NCBI GenBank assembly: GCA_036346275.1
Contig: CM070723.1
Location: forward strand, 51,848,743-51,912,742
DNA from: Otatea glauca
Taxonomy: Eukaryota > Streptophyta > Magnoliopsida > Poales > Poaceae
Length of the DNA: 64,000 nucleotides
Reading direction: 5' to 3'
How positions within the stretch are numbered: position 1 is the first letter of the stretch; the number at the start of each line of letters is the position of its first letter. The position numbers were made by a program, and so were the translations under genes. Below, piece by piece: positions 41,518-53,290 of the stretch. Under the pieces are notes generated by a model, which saw nothing but the letters and a program-made list of their open reading frames with translations, did not search any database and had not been told where the DNA came from.

Positions 41518-41910
41518 TACGCTTCCTCTCAAGTCCAGTTTATGAATTTTTGGCGAGGTTCACCTTTCGCTTCACTCGAGTGCACACATGTGAATATTGT
41601 TATACTCATAAACAGAAATGATCGTCTATATAATCATAAGGTATCAACAATTTCATTCATGTTTATTTCATATGCATTCACACCATTGCTCATCTATTCG
41701 TTATTACAGCAGAGCATATGGTCATCATCTTGTAAGTAAAATTTTAAGCAAAGATCAGCAATACTTAAGTTTGCTACCCCATTCAATCACCAAAGAAAAT
41801 CATTACATGATTCTTTTTACATCAAGATCACATTAGAAGCTTCAATTTAGCCACATCCAAATACAGTTCAGGGTTCCTCTTTTGATCTCAATAGAAAGCC
41901 TGAGCCATGC

Positions 41911-42002
41911 TTCAGTTTTTCAAACCAACTGCCATAGCTTGCTGTCACCCCTTTCTTTCAGTTTTTCAAACCAACTGCCATAGCCTGCTATCACCCCTTT
42001 CT
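41911..42002. repeat. 46-base direct duplication
   Basis: TTCAGTTTTTCAAACCAACT occurs at about 41911 and again 46 bases later, with the following GCCATAGC(T/C)TGCT(G/A)TCACCCC also repeated. Confidence 0.9.
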
Positions 42003-43463
42003 TTTCTCTCTCTGCCATGCTTGCAGCCAGCAGCCAGCCTGCACTTTTGTCCATTCTGCCAGCTTGAGGCCAGTAGCTTTTGTCCATTTTCTTGGCTAGG
42101 TGGCGAAGCCAAGCTCTGCATGCATGCCAACTAGCACTCAACCCACAGCATTGTAACTCTGGTTTTACCCTGCAAAACTAAGTATAAAAGGCAGCCTCCC
42201 TGCTAAAGAAACTTGACTACCCCACCCAACTCCCTTACTGCTATCTGCCATCCCCATTTACTCACCTGGTGCCAGTAGGAGGAGGTTAGCCGCCAACAGC
42301 AAAAGGAGACAACCAGCAGCTGCCTTTCCTCCTCCTTTTCCCTTCGACACCTCATCCTTTTTCCCTACAGATCAGGTGCAAAACATTAGCCTACCTTTGT
42401 TTTTAGCTTGATCTTGTGGCTATAAATGCAAGCTAATTGTACTGGTTTAAAATACATATGAATAACTCTTAGTCAAACAAAAGTAAAGGCAAGTGCAGCA
42501 ATCAACAAATATGTATATATACACACACACATCCCTCTTTGTCCTGTTCATAAGTGAATAGCCATCAATTTAACAGCAACTACCAAAGTCAGATTTTGAG
42601 CATTTCTAACCTCCCTTCTTAGAATGTAATCGACTTATTAAAGCTATCCATACCTAAGAACCAGATTTTCATACACTAAATCACTTTGCATGTAAATGAA
42701 GCACACCCAACATTCTTTAATAAGATATCTAGTAGTCTCACCTTATCCTTTATACTAAGGTTTCAAGCTTTATCGTCAAGGTAGTTGTAGGATCTGATAA
42801 TCTTAAGGGCAAAACATAGCTAAAGAATCAGGGTTGTTTTCCAATATCAGTCATTATGCAGATTGATCCATCATGTTTATAAAGCTGAACAAACTTATCA
42901 AAACCATACAGTAGATTAAGAGTGTTATGCCATGCATTAGCAACATAACTTAATAAAAAAAGGGTAGATCCGAGGCCATGATGCCAACAATTTATAGCAC
43001 CTGCAACTCATGCTTTGATCTCAAAAAAAATTTAGGATCTAATAACAAGTTGGTAAGTAAATTAATCTGGAAACATTCGACCAAATGCACACAAGTCAGG
43101 TTAAACTCAAATTATCTCTTCACAATCTGATTATACATTCTGGAAATTTTCCAACTCATGAAATGAATTAAGATGTGCATGCAGTTTTAAGGGATGCAGA
43201 ACCAAATCAATTATTTGCATCGTAATGCTTCGAGATATTAACTCTATGAGATCACTAAAACTTTACTCTGGATAGAAGCACAATAACTCAAGCACATAAC
43301 TACCATAGTTTTATTAAGCCCTAGTTGACCCCAGTTGGCCAAGGTCATTTAAATCCTTGACAAAATCCATATACCCATACCTATGATAGATGAGCTAATA
43401 CATTAGCAGAGGAAGTATCTTTTGCACTGTAAAAATCAACCATGCCAATATGCATATGTTTAT

Positions 43464-44331
43464 TGTCAGCGTTTCGAGCACCGGCAAGTAAATTTGTAAG
43501 TCTTAAGGGGCTACGCGTTCCCTGTCCCCGAATGGTTAGACTCGAGAGTCCAAGGTGTATACTGGTTCGGGCTGAATGTCCCTACTCCAGTTCGTGTGGT
43601 GGTATTGTATTGCCTTTAGTGCAAATGGCTACACAACGTTTACAAGAAAGAACTCGTTCTTCCTCTTCTTCTCTGTCTGTGCCCGTGTGTGCTTCGTCTC
43701 TCTCTTTTTCCCCCCTTTTAGGGGCTCCTGCCCCCTCCTTTATATAGTAGGAAAGGGCAGGTTACATTTGGAAAAGGGGAGGTGGCCTATGCTAAGAGCT
43801 TCGGTCCTTCATTCGGCGATCGTCGCCGCCGCTTTGCCCACGCCGGGTCGGTAGTCCCATTGGGCAGGGCAGTTAGCCGCTTCGTCGGGAAATGGCGCAC
43901 CTACCTTCTGTGAGCCTGACGAGTGTTGACGTTGCAGTGTATAACGTTGGTACTGCCTCGGGAGGGAGCGTGCCTTTGTATTGTACGTGACTAGTTGATG
44001 GGACTGGAAGCTTGACTTCAGCAGCTATTTATGCCATCTTGGGAAAGAGCCACCGCTCCGTCTGATCCGCCGATTGTCCCGTCCGCGGGCACGCGGTCGT
44101 AGACTGGTGGAGGCTTTGACACGTGGCCCTTGGCGGATGTTGCCTTAATTTGGTCGAGTCGGAGGATCCCGACCGCCGCGGGGTCGGAGCCTTACTTGGT
44201 CGTGGGCGCCGTCCCTAATCGGTCGGGAGGCGTCCTTTGTGGTCCCACGGGTCCTTTGGTCGGTAATGGGCTTGAGGCAGCCTGCTTGTTACCCTGGGCC
44301 GTTGGGGTACCCATGGTATGAGTATTCGTCA
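43464..44331 (-). repeat. 3' LTR of right Tat element
   Basis: An 868-base LTR, on plus TGTCAGCGTTTCG...ATTCGTCA, homologous to 3112-4175. The left flank TTTAT (43459-43463) would be the target duplication, but its partner cannot be checked because the other end is missing. Confidence 0.85.
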
Positions 44332-44346
44332 ATAGCCCCGAACCCC
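44332..44346 (-). promoter_or_regulatory. Polypurine tract
   Basis: The minus strand reads GGGGTTCGGGGCTAT directly before the 3' LTR, the expected plus-strand priming site. It confirms element orientation. Confidence 0.75.
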
Positions 44347-44658
44347 GGCGAGTTCGCTCGAATCTGATTGGGGTTGATCTTGGTTTGCAAAAGGTAACCG
44401 GGCCCGACTGGTCGGTCCGATCGACTGGGTCGGCGGGTCTTCGCCAGGTGTGCCTCAACGCATCCGATGGCTGCCCCGGAGGTTGGTCGGGGGCATTCGA
44501 ACCGCCGGAAGCTTTTAATCGCTTCGTTGCGCGCGCCACGTATGGCTTGGCGCGCCTTGACCGTACGCCTTCTTGGCCGCCTCGGGTTCTGGTGAAGGGC
44601 GCTTCGTTTTCCTGTACTCGCATTTACTTTGGAGACGTTTGATCTCCCTCCGTCTGGG

Positions 44659-44665
44659 TATATAA
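44659..44665 (+). promoter_or_regulatory. TATA box of first antisense unit
   Basis: GGTATATAAGGG lies 70 bases upstream of an ATG at 44729, antisense to gag-pol. Confidence 0.55.
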
Positions 44666-44728
44666 GGGTACCACCGTTTACTAGAACAATTGTCCCTCAA
44701 ACCAAAGTCCTCTTTCGTAATCCTCGAA

Positions 44729-45088
44729 ATGGCTTCGAGGCATCCACTGATCTTCAGCTTTGGCGATGATGTCGAGGTAGAGGAAGAAGATTCCATGGCC
44801 GAGTTCTGGGCTGATTGCGACCAGGCGATGGCTGAGCTCAGGGAGGAGGAAGAAATCGTAGCCCGAGGTATCGCCACCGTCGACGCGCTGCTCGAGGCCG
44901 TTCCGAGGCTCAAGGTGGTAAGGAGGGCCCTCTTAGAGGCGATGGCGCAAGGCCGGCTGCGATCGATCTTGGCGGCGGTGGAACCGACGCCCGATCATTT
45001 GTCGGTCTGGCGGAGGCGGCGCCGACGGGCTCCGGGGTTAGTAGCCACCGGTGAGTGCACTGACGCCGCATTGATGCTCAAGATATGA
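44729..45088 (+). CDS. Small antisense ORF of Tat element, unknown
   Basis: A 119-codon frame begins MASRHPLIFSFGDDVEVEEE, with an acidic first third, then a probable helical segment (MAELREEEEIVARGIATVDA) and a basic C-terminus. It sits between the 3' LTR and the larger antisense ORF, on the strand opposite gag-pol, behind its own TATA box. I do not recognise a domain. Composition and an intact frame suggest it was coding; age cannot be judged from one copy. Confidence 0.45.
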   Translation: MASRHPLIFSFGDDVEVEEEDSMAEFWADCDQAMAELREEEEIVARGIATVDALLEAVPRLKVVRRALLEAMAQGRLRSILAAVEPTPDHLSVWRRRRRRAPGLVATGECTDAALMLKI

Positions 45089-46171
45089 TACTTGGTGCAG
45101 AAATAGCTCCACCATATCTTGTAGCTTTGCGTAGCTTTTGAGCCTGCCAGGCACCTCATGTAACATTGTAAAGTTCGAGCCTATTGGCCTATAATGAAAT
45201 CTCTTTTTCCTTTATGAATGTCTTTGCAATGAGTTTGTCTCAGGCGCTCTTTTCGACTAACCCGGCCCTCGAGAACGGGCAATCAGTAAGTAATCGCTCT
45301 TTCCTGGGTAACGACCAGCGCTCGTTTTACGTCGTAGCTAGACGTCGGGCATCTCTCCCGAGTCCTCGTCCGGCGAGGGTAGCTGCGAGAGGAGTGGCCG
45401 CTGTCTATCCCACGCGTATACGCCCCGTCCGCAGGTGTGGGACCTGGAGGGGGTGAGCAACGCGCGTTTACCCGCGTTGGTTTGAACGCCGTGCTCGTGG
45501 AGCTAATTAACGGGTGGTCCGAGTGGGTCCTGGGAGGTCCCGCCCAAGGGGAACCCTTCCGAGCGGACGGTCCCAGAGTAGGGTGTCCGGGCCCGCTGTG
45601 GGGCGACCCATAAAAACCTTTCTTTACTCGATCCCGTATCGGACTCTACCCAGAGCACAGCTGGCTGTCGCCCATCGATGGGCTCCCGGGAGAGTGTGAA
45701 GTGTGGTCTCGGACGCGAGTTTTGGCGATTGGGCCGTCGGCCAGCCCAACTGGAGGCCCACTGGGGGCTCGCCTCATACTCGCCCCTCGCTCAATTTTCG
45801 CTGGGGCGGCCTTATGCCCACTTGGTGGGATCAGCCTTTAGAACCCACAGCTTTCGGCTGGGCCCCTGGCGTGAACCATCGAGCTCTTGCCATTTTGGGG
45901 CCTCAGCGACCCTAGGGGCCTCTCGCACGCGCCCCGGGGCAACCGTCCTGGAAAAAAGGCAGAGACGAAGAGGTCTCAAGGTGCGCGGCCCGAGGCGGTG
46001 TCTTTACGATTCTTGCGGTTTTGTCAGGATTAAATGCAGAGAGGAATTGGAAACGAGGCGTTACCTAGCACGGCAAACGAGGGCGTGCGCGACGCCTCAC
46101 GCGAGGAGGTGTCTGCTTGATTGGCGCCCGTTCAGCCAGGCGTCTGTTTGGCTAGGCGTCCGCCCGGCTCC

Positions 46172-46179
46172 TATATATA
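46172..46179 (+). promoter_or_regulatory. TATA box of second antisense unit
   Basis: CTCCTATATATAGGGTGCG lies about 155 bases upstream of the ATG at 46335 of the Transposase_28-like ORF. Confidence 0.6.
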
Positions 46180-46334
46180 GGGTGCGGGGGCATTTGAGCA
46201 AACCCCTTGCCCTCGCCTTCCCCGTCTTCCCGTATTTGTCTGAATCAAGAAAAAAGACCGCAAGAGCAAAAGAGAGAAAAAAGGGAGGGAACCTCCAATT
46301 TTCTCCTCTCATCTTCTCACCACCTCTCTCGGAG

Positions 46335-49300
46335 ATGTCGTGGCCAGCGTGCTCCATCCAGGCCAGCCGCGCGCTTGGGCTGGTAAAGAAGGGGTTCCTG
46401 CCTTCGCAGGATATCTCTGGGTGGAGAGTGCCAACCGGGGCCGCCGCTCCCGCTCCGGGGGACGGCGAGGTCGTGGTGCCCGCCTCCTTTTTTGAGCGTG
46501 GATTCGGGCTCCCGCTGAACCCGTTCGTGCACGGGCTTCTGCACCATTACGAGGCGGAGGTGCATCATCTCAACCCCAACGGGGTCCTTCATATCGCCAT
46601 CTTTATCACACTCTGTGAAGCCTTCCTGGGGATCGAGCCCCACTGGGCGCTGTGGAGGCATTTCTTCCAGGCCCGACTGAGGAAAGACAAATCCTCGGAT
46701 GTATCGGTGCCTGTCGGAGGTGTGGCGTTCTAGCTGCGCCGCAGGCGCGCACCGATTACATCAGTGAAGCGCCTCGTCCAGCAGGGGTGGCACTCCGAGT
46801 GGCTTTGCGCCAAGAACTCGGGGGACAGCGCTCCCGGCTACACCGGTCGGCTCCCGGAGATGAAGCCCTCATGGGGCTGGGGGTCGAACGGAAGGAAAGG
46901 AACCGAGTGGAGGTGATAACGGACCAGATCAAGGCCCAGAAGAAGCGGGGTCTTACTGGTGACGTCGTTGTGCGCGTATTCATGGAGATGCGCGTGCAGC
47001 CTCTCATGGATCGACCGTTCCCAATGTTCAAATTTGAGGGACCGATCGACCCGTCAAGGATGATGGCGGAGGAACTCCCCTCGTCGGAGGTCAGGGCGCG
47101 GGTATCTGCCGTTATGGGCGGAAGCGCGACCGAGGCGGCGGTCGGCCACCCCGAGCCGTTTTCGGCCCGGAATCTGCCGAACCTAGTAATTTGAGCGTAG
47201 CTTTCTCCTTTTTTCTTCTCCCCCTCAGTGTTGGCGTTCTTTGCCTGATCGAGGTTTTTACGCTCGCTAGGGGCTCGGCGGGATGGTCTCCCGGGCAGTA
47301 CTGCCAGGGGAGAAGGAGCTGAGGGCAGAGGCCCGCGCAAAGTTCGCGCAGATTGAGGTGGAGCGCAAGAAGCGTAAAGGGGAGAAGAGGAGGCAGCGGG
47401 AGAAGGAGCGTGCGGCCAGAGCCGCGCGCGGCGAGGACGTGTCGGAGACCACTGCTGCGGGGTCGACCTCCACCGACAGCAGTGGAAACCGGGGTGGAAA
47501 TCCGTACCACGGGTATCTGTCCGATACGCCGACCGGTGGGGATCCGGTCGGGGGTCCGACGGAGAGCGAGTGCACAGGTGCCGCCAAAGCCGTACCCCAA
47601 GCGGAGAGGTCCCCGGTCGGATCGTCCTCGGGGAAGCGGAAGGCCGACTCGCCCCCGCAAGGAGGACCAACGAAGAGGGCGCGACTGCCGCGCGTCCGGT
47701 CGGCGCAGAGTAAGTGTCCTTTTTTCGATTTTGGTGACAGTAGGGTAGTCTGGGCAATGTTACTGATAACTCGTGGCGCGCAGTGTTTACTCAGGGGCAG
47801 TCGCAACTGCGACCCCAAGCTTAGCACCGGTGCAACCGACCGAGGAGAGTGGAGCATGAGTCGGGGAGACGCTGGCCGCTCCGATCAGGGTCGAGGTTCC
47901 GCAAGTGGCAGCGTCGGCTCCCGGGTCGGCGGTCGGGGCAGAGGGCGAAACGGCTTCGGTCGTCCTCGGCGAGCCGGGTCTCCCTCCTTTGGTCGAGGGA
48001 GGTCGGGTGGAATTGCCGCTGCTACCACCAGGGAGCCCACCGACAAATGCGGTCTGGCTCCCCAAAGCGGTGGTGACCCTGCCGCCCAGGGGCCAGCTGG
48101 AGGGGGCGATCCAGGAGTCCGGGTCGACCCTCCCAGAATCGCCGGGGGAGGTGCCGAGTGACCTCCCTCGGACGTTAACCACCGGGGTCGGCCCGAGCGG
48201 TTCTGACCTGCCACCCCTGCCTACGCTAACTTGGCCGGTGGGCGGCCAACTCGGCGGGCCGACCATCTCGATGGACGACCTGGCGGAGGGTCACGAGTAA
48301 GGCGTCCTTCGAGATGGTATCAAGCGCGCCGCGGCCGAGACCAGGCAGGTCCAGGAGGACCTGGCTCTCGTCCTCGAGAGTTCCAGCGAGGCGCTGGACG
48401 CGGTTACCGACAAGATTCTTCCGATTAGCCTGGTAAGTCGTCGAGACATGTCTCTTGTGACTTTTGACAGGTTCGTTATGAGCTAATGGAGTGTTGCGCC
48501 TTGCAGCGCTTGCGTGCCCGCTCGGGGGACAAGTCGCGGTTCATCAAGGGCGTGCACGGCTGGAGGCTAGCCGCCGAGAAGGTGTCACGATCAAGCTACG
48601 CCCGAGCCGCGACGCCGAGAGGCCTGGCCGTGAGCAAAAAGCGTGAGGAGGCTCGTCGAATCGCCCGATCCGCCAGTCTGATCGACGAGCGCCGGCGAGC
48701 GATCTTTGGTCTGCGGTGGTAGAACTCGAATCCCTCTTGACGGAGGCGAGCGATGCCAAGGATCTGGCCGTGGCCGGGGAGGCGACTGCGCGGTCAGAGG
48801 CGGCTGGCCTTCGGGGCGAGATGGCCCAGGTCCGGGAGGTTGTCGAGCTGGTGCGACGCGAGCGCGACGCCGCCCAGCGGGAACTGGCCAGGTCCCTGGC
48901 CGATTTTCGTGATTTGGAGAGCTCCACGGGCGGTAAGAGCTCTTATCTTTATGTTGACTCTGCATCAGTAGTTTGTGGGGCGCGTTCTCTGACACGACCC
49001 CGACCCGAAGTTGCGAAGAGCCTTGGTGACGCCGTGGAGGCGCGGAAGGGCGCCTGCAGTGCTCGTGTGGCGGCGGTCACAACATGACGGGCGCAAAGCG
49101 GCGGCGAAGGACGCCGAGGATGGCCGGACCGAGTTGGCCGCGGAGCTGGAGACCCTTCGAAGGGTCGGCTAGAATGTCTGCGACCGGGTGCTCGGAACCG
49201 TGGCGGGCCCGAGCGCACTTGCCACCGTGCTGGCTCAAGTGCCGGGGCACGTCGAGAGTGCGGTGACTACGGGCGCCACGCTTGGAGCCTCCTCGGCGTT

Positions 49301-49469
49301 GGTCAACACCATCTCCCATTACGATGGCATCGACCTCGCGGTGGTGAGCAGCGGTGTTGCCGAGAATCGGACCGACGACGAGATCGACAGGCTCGAGCTC
49401 CAAGTCGAGCCGCACACTCGAGAGATCGCCAGCCACATCTCACCACGGAGTGCCCTCCAAACAGAATAG
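46335..49469 (+). pseudogene. Antisense 'putative gypsy type transposon' (Transposase_28-like) gene, decayed
   Basis: The ATG at 46335 opens a frame MSWPACSIQASRALGLVKKG with the domain hallmark PLNPFVHGLLHHYEAEVHHL and PNGVLHIAIFITLCEAFLGI (46500-46640). This matches the plant family named 'putative gypsy type transposon' (Pfam Transposase_28, from memory). The first frame stops at 46731-46733. Later pieces in shifting frames are a basic coiled coil (EARAKFAQIEVERKKRKGEK, 47325-47420), a second coiled coil (REVVELVRRERDAAQRELAR, 48835-48900) and a C-terminal segment (VNTISHYDGIDLAVVSSGVA, 49300-49365) ending at 49469. Such proteins are carried in antisense on grass Tat elements; function is unknown. 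Intron-like gaps (about 47190-47283, 47710-47790, 48435-48508) may be real introns. Confidence 0.7.
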
Positions 49470-49697
49470 GAGAAGTTAGATAGTCCCCCTTTATTGTAAA
49501 GACTATTTGTACGTAAATAATCTTAAAACTTAGCAAGTTCCAATATGCCTCTTGCCCTCTTTTATGTTGTGGTGAGCGCTTAGCCGGCCATAGCTTTAAG
49601 GACCGCTGGGGTCGCTTATGCGTAGGTCGGGTCACTTCGGGAAGGGCGAAGAGGATAGGAACTTTGGCAGCATTCACACGCACTTGTGAGGGATAGA

Positions 49698-50040
49698 AGT
49701 GTTCCCGACCGACCAAAGGTCGCTCCGCTCAGGCACTTCCTTCTTCCGTTAAGTGCTACTTCGCAACCATAGCCGCTGGGGCGTAGGCCGTAGCACTCGG
49801 GTCGAGAGGGTTACCGCTCGGGAAGGACCTAGTGACTGATCGGGTCATCGACCCTCATAAGCGCGTGAGTTAGCTGTGTTTGCGCGGGGGAGTGTTCCCG
49901 ACCGACCAAAGGTCGCTCCGCTCGGACACTTTCTTCTTCCGCTAAGTGCTACTTCGCAACCATAGCCGCCGGGGCGTAGGCCGTAGCATTCGGGTCGAGA
50001 GGGTTACCGCTCGGGAAGGACCTTGTGGCTAGCCGGGTCA
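49698..50040. repeat. 193-base direct repeat, two copies
   Basis: AGTGTTCCCGACCGACCAAA starts at 49698 and again at 49891. About 150 bases follow with over 90% identity, including CCGTAGCA(C/T)TCGGGTCGAGAGG. It lies in the spacer between integrase and the antisense ORF. Confidence 0.9.
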
Positions 50041-50318
50041 CCTACCCGATGAGCGTCGACCGGAAATAGCCTGAACAGGGGCGCCAACGGGCAGCCCCCA
50101 AGCGTCGCACGACGACCAGGTGTTCGGAAGGAAAGGTAAAGACGATGCAAGGAAAAAGGGACTTAGGGATAGAATCGCCTTAACTTTTCTATGTTCCGTG
50201 CGTTAGGGAGGACGTGACCATCCGCGTCCTTGAGTCGAAAGGTGCCGGGTCGAAGAACCTCCGCGACGGTGAAGGGGCCTTCCCAGGGTGGCGAGAGCTT
50301 ATGCCTGTCTTTGGTGGT

Positions 50319-53290
50319 CTAGACCCGGCGCAGGACCAGGTCGCCAGCGTTGAAGGATCGCCCTCGAACCTGACGGTTGTGGTAGCGTCGTAGAGCTTGT
50401 TGATATCTGGCCGATCGTAGAATGGCCACATCGCCTGCCTCGCCGAGCTGGTCAGTGGCGTCTTGTTGTGAGATGAGCCCCTGAGCCTCGTCGAAGGCTT
50501 GTAATCTTGGGGCACCGTATTCCAGGTCGGTTGGCAAGACAGCTTCGGCACCGAATACCATGAAGAATGGCGTAAACCCGGTCGCCCGAGTTGGCGTGGT
50601 ACGCAGGCTCCAGAGGACGGAGGGTAGCTCGGCCACCCATCGCCCCGTGAAATGCTTCAGTCGACTGAAGATCCGTGGTTTGAGCCCTTGGAGGATCATG
50701 CCGTTCGCGCGTTCGACCTGGCCGTTAGTCCGCGGATGGGCCAGGCTGCCCAATCGACGCGGATGTTGAAGTCGTCGCAGAACTTGAGAAATTCCTTCCC
50801 CGTGAACTGCGTCCCGTTGTCGGTGATGATAGAGTTAGGGACTCCGAACCGGAAGACGATGTCACGGAAGAAGGTGGCCGCCTGCACCGACGTGACGCTC
50901 ACAACCGGCTTGGCCTCTATCCACTTGTTTAATTTGTCCACCGCGACAAGGAGGTGAGTAAAGCCCCCGGGCGCCTTTTTGAAGGGCCCGACCAGATCGA
51001 GTCCCCAAACTGCAAATGGCCATGTGATGGGGATCGTCTGCAAGGCTTGAGCTGGCAGATGCGTCTGTCGGGTGAAGAATTGGCATCCTTCGCAGGTGCG
51101 TACAATCTGCTCGGCGTCGGACACGACGGTCGGCTAGTAGAAACCTTGTCGAAAGGCTTTTCGTACCAGGGATCGGGGCGCGGCATGGTGACCGCAGACC
51201 CCGCCTTGGATATCGAGCAGCAGTTGTTTCCCTTGGTCGGCGGGATGCACCTGCGGAGGACTCGGAGGACTCCTTTGTAAAGGTCCGTCCGACCGGGGCG
51301 AAGATTTCACCCGACGGGTGGGCGCCGAACCTCGGTCGGTCGGAGGGAAGCGATCCGTCCGTCAAACGGTCGATGAAGGGCTTCCTCGAGTCGGATTCAG
51401 TTGATAACACGCTGCTGCGACCGCACGATCTACGCCGACCGTCTGGCGATCGAATGTAGCGCCCGTGGTCGGAAGACCGCTCGATCACTGGTCCATCCGG
51501 ACGTAAGCGTGAAGGTCGCGACGAAGATCGAGGGGGCTCTCTGCTGGAGGCAAGATTGGCTAGGTAATCGGCCTCACCGTTGTAGCTTCTGTAGCTATGG
51601 TGGAGCTCGAAACCCCTGAACCGTTCCTCGAGCTTGCGCACTTCTCGATAGTACGCGGCCATCCGAGTGTCTCTGGGCTCCGCAGCCTTCATGACCTGGT
51701 CGACGACAAGCTTGGAGCCCCGTGGACGTAGAGTCGGCGAGCGCCGAGGTCGGCAGCGATCCGGAGACCGTTGACGAGAGCCTCGTACTCGGCGATGTTG
51801 TTGGTCGCATCGAAGAGCAACCTGATCACGTATTGAAGTCTGTTCCCGAGTGGAGAAACAATAACAACTCCTGCGCCCGCGCCATTCTTGGTATAGGATC
51901 CATCGAAGTACATCGTCCAGTACTCGGGGTCTTCGAGCGCTGGTGGTGCCTGGGCTTCGGTCCATTCGGCGATGAAGTCGGCCAGGGCCTGCGACTTGAT
52001 CGTCGTTCGAGGAACGTATGATATGCCGTAGCCACCGAGCTCGAGTGCCCACTTGGCTATCCTTCCTGAGGCGTCGCGGTTGTGGATGATCTCGCCGAGT
52101 GGCGACGTGGTCACCACGGTGACGGGGTACTGATCGAAGTAGTGGACCAATTTTCTTTTTGTGATGAGCACTGCATAGAGCAGTTTTTGCACCTGCGGGT
52201 ACCGAGCCTTGAACTCGGAAAGCACCTCGCTGATGAAGTAGACCGGTCGTTGTATCTTGAGTCCACGGCCTTCTTCCGTTCGTTCCACTACGAGGGCCGC
52301 ACTGACAACTTGAGTCGTGGCGGCGATGTAGAGGAGCAGCGGTTCGCCTGGTGCCGGGGCAGCCAGGACTGGGGGTGAGGACAGGAGGGCCTTCAAGCGG
52401 GTGAGGGCCTCCTGAGCCTCCTGGGTCCAGCTGAAGTGGTCGGACTTTTTAAGCAGCCTGTAGAGCGGCATCCCGCGCTCGCCAAGGCGAGACACGAAAC
52501 GACTCAAGGCTGCAAGGCATCCGGTTAGCCTTTGGACCCCTTTCAGGTTGCCGACCGGGCCCATCCTTGTGATTGCCGAAATCTTCTCTTGATTGGCCTC
52601 GATGCCCTGCTCAGAGACGATGAAACCGAGGAGCTTTCCCTTGGGGACCACAAAGACGCACTTCTCGGGGTTGAGCATTATGCGGAACCGCCGGAGATTT
52701 GCGAAAGTCTCCCCTAGGTCGGTGATGAGGTCGTCAGCCTTCTTGGTCTTTACGACGATGTCGTCGACATACGCCTCAATGTTGCGGCCGATCTGGTTGT
52801 TGAAACACGTTTGCATACATCGCTGGTATGTAGCGCCCGCGTTTTTTAGACCGAACGGCATTGTCACGTAGCAGAATGAGCCAAACGGAGTATTGAAGGA
52901 GGTCGCAAGCTGGTCGGACTCCTTTAGCGATATCTGGTGATAGCCCGAGTAGGCATCCAGAAAGGAAAGGAACTCGCACCCCGCAGTGGAGTCGATGACT
53001 TGGTCGATGCGGGGCAAAGGAACGGGTCCTTAGGACATGCCTTGTTCGGACTCGTATAATCAACGCACATTCTCCATTGCCCATTCTTCTTCTTCACAAA
53101 TCTGAGGTTGGCGAGCCACTCGGGTGGCGCACCTCTTTTACAAACCCCGCGGTAAAGCTTGGCGATCTCCTCCCCTATGATCCTGCGCTTTTCTTCGTCG
53201 AAGCGGCGCAGGCGTTGGACGACCGGCCTTGCACCTGGTCGGATGCCTAAGGAATGCTCGGCGACTTCCCTCGGAATTCCTGGCATGTCG
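50319..53290 (-). pseudogene. Tat pol: reverse transcriptase, RNase H, second RNase H, integrase
   Basis: The RT N-terminus EWLANLRFVKKKNGQWRMC (about 53100) is followed, after a frameshift near 53020, by a 442-codon open frame (53017-51689). It holds FGLKNAGATYQRCM, the catalytic AYVDDIVVK, the RNase H connection (TKRKLVHYFDQYPVTVVTT) and a second RNase H (MYFDGSYTKNGAGAG, NNIAEYEALVNGLRIA). The integrase has DLVGPFKKAPGG, ITDNGTQFTGKEF and, after another frameshift near 50760, NGQVERANGMILQGLKPRI, then SFNAGDLVLRRV at the end (50319). Catalytic residues are mostly present, but at least three frameshifts (near 53020, 51690 and 50760) break the polyprotein. It is better preserved than the left copy. 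Confidence 0.88.

Larger units (their letters stand above)
39251..43463. other. Gene-poor intergenic DNA
   Basis: No convincing gene. Contents: a GAA microsatellite (39726-39755), a MITE-like segment with AGGCTTGTTTGGTTTGA and an inverted AGGCTTTTTTATTTGATT end (about 40431-40667), a TA microsatellite (41466-41515), a 46-base direct duplication (41911-42002), and a TATA-like AAGTATAAAAGGCAGC at 42180-42195 before a C-rich leader-like stretch with no open frame. Short ORFs here have no domain. Confidence 0.6.

Noticed and set aside
42160..42420. Possible host promoter with TATA at 42180
   Set aside because: No open frame or exon-like sequence follows within 1 kb; it could equally be an LTR remnant.
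45184..46330. Extended plus-strand frame before the Transposase_28-like start
   Set aside because: The frame from 45678 merely runs into the real ATG at 46335; the upstream part is low-complexity and lies before the TATA box at 46172.
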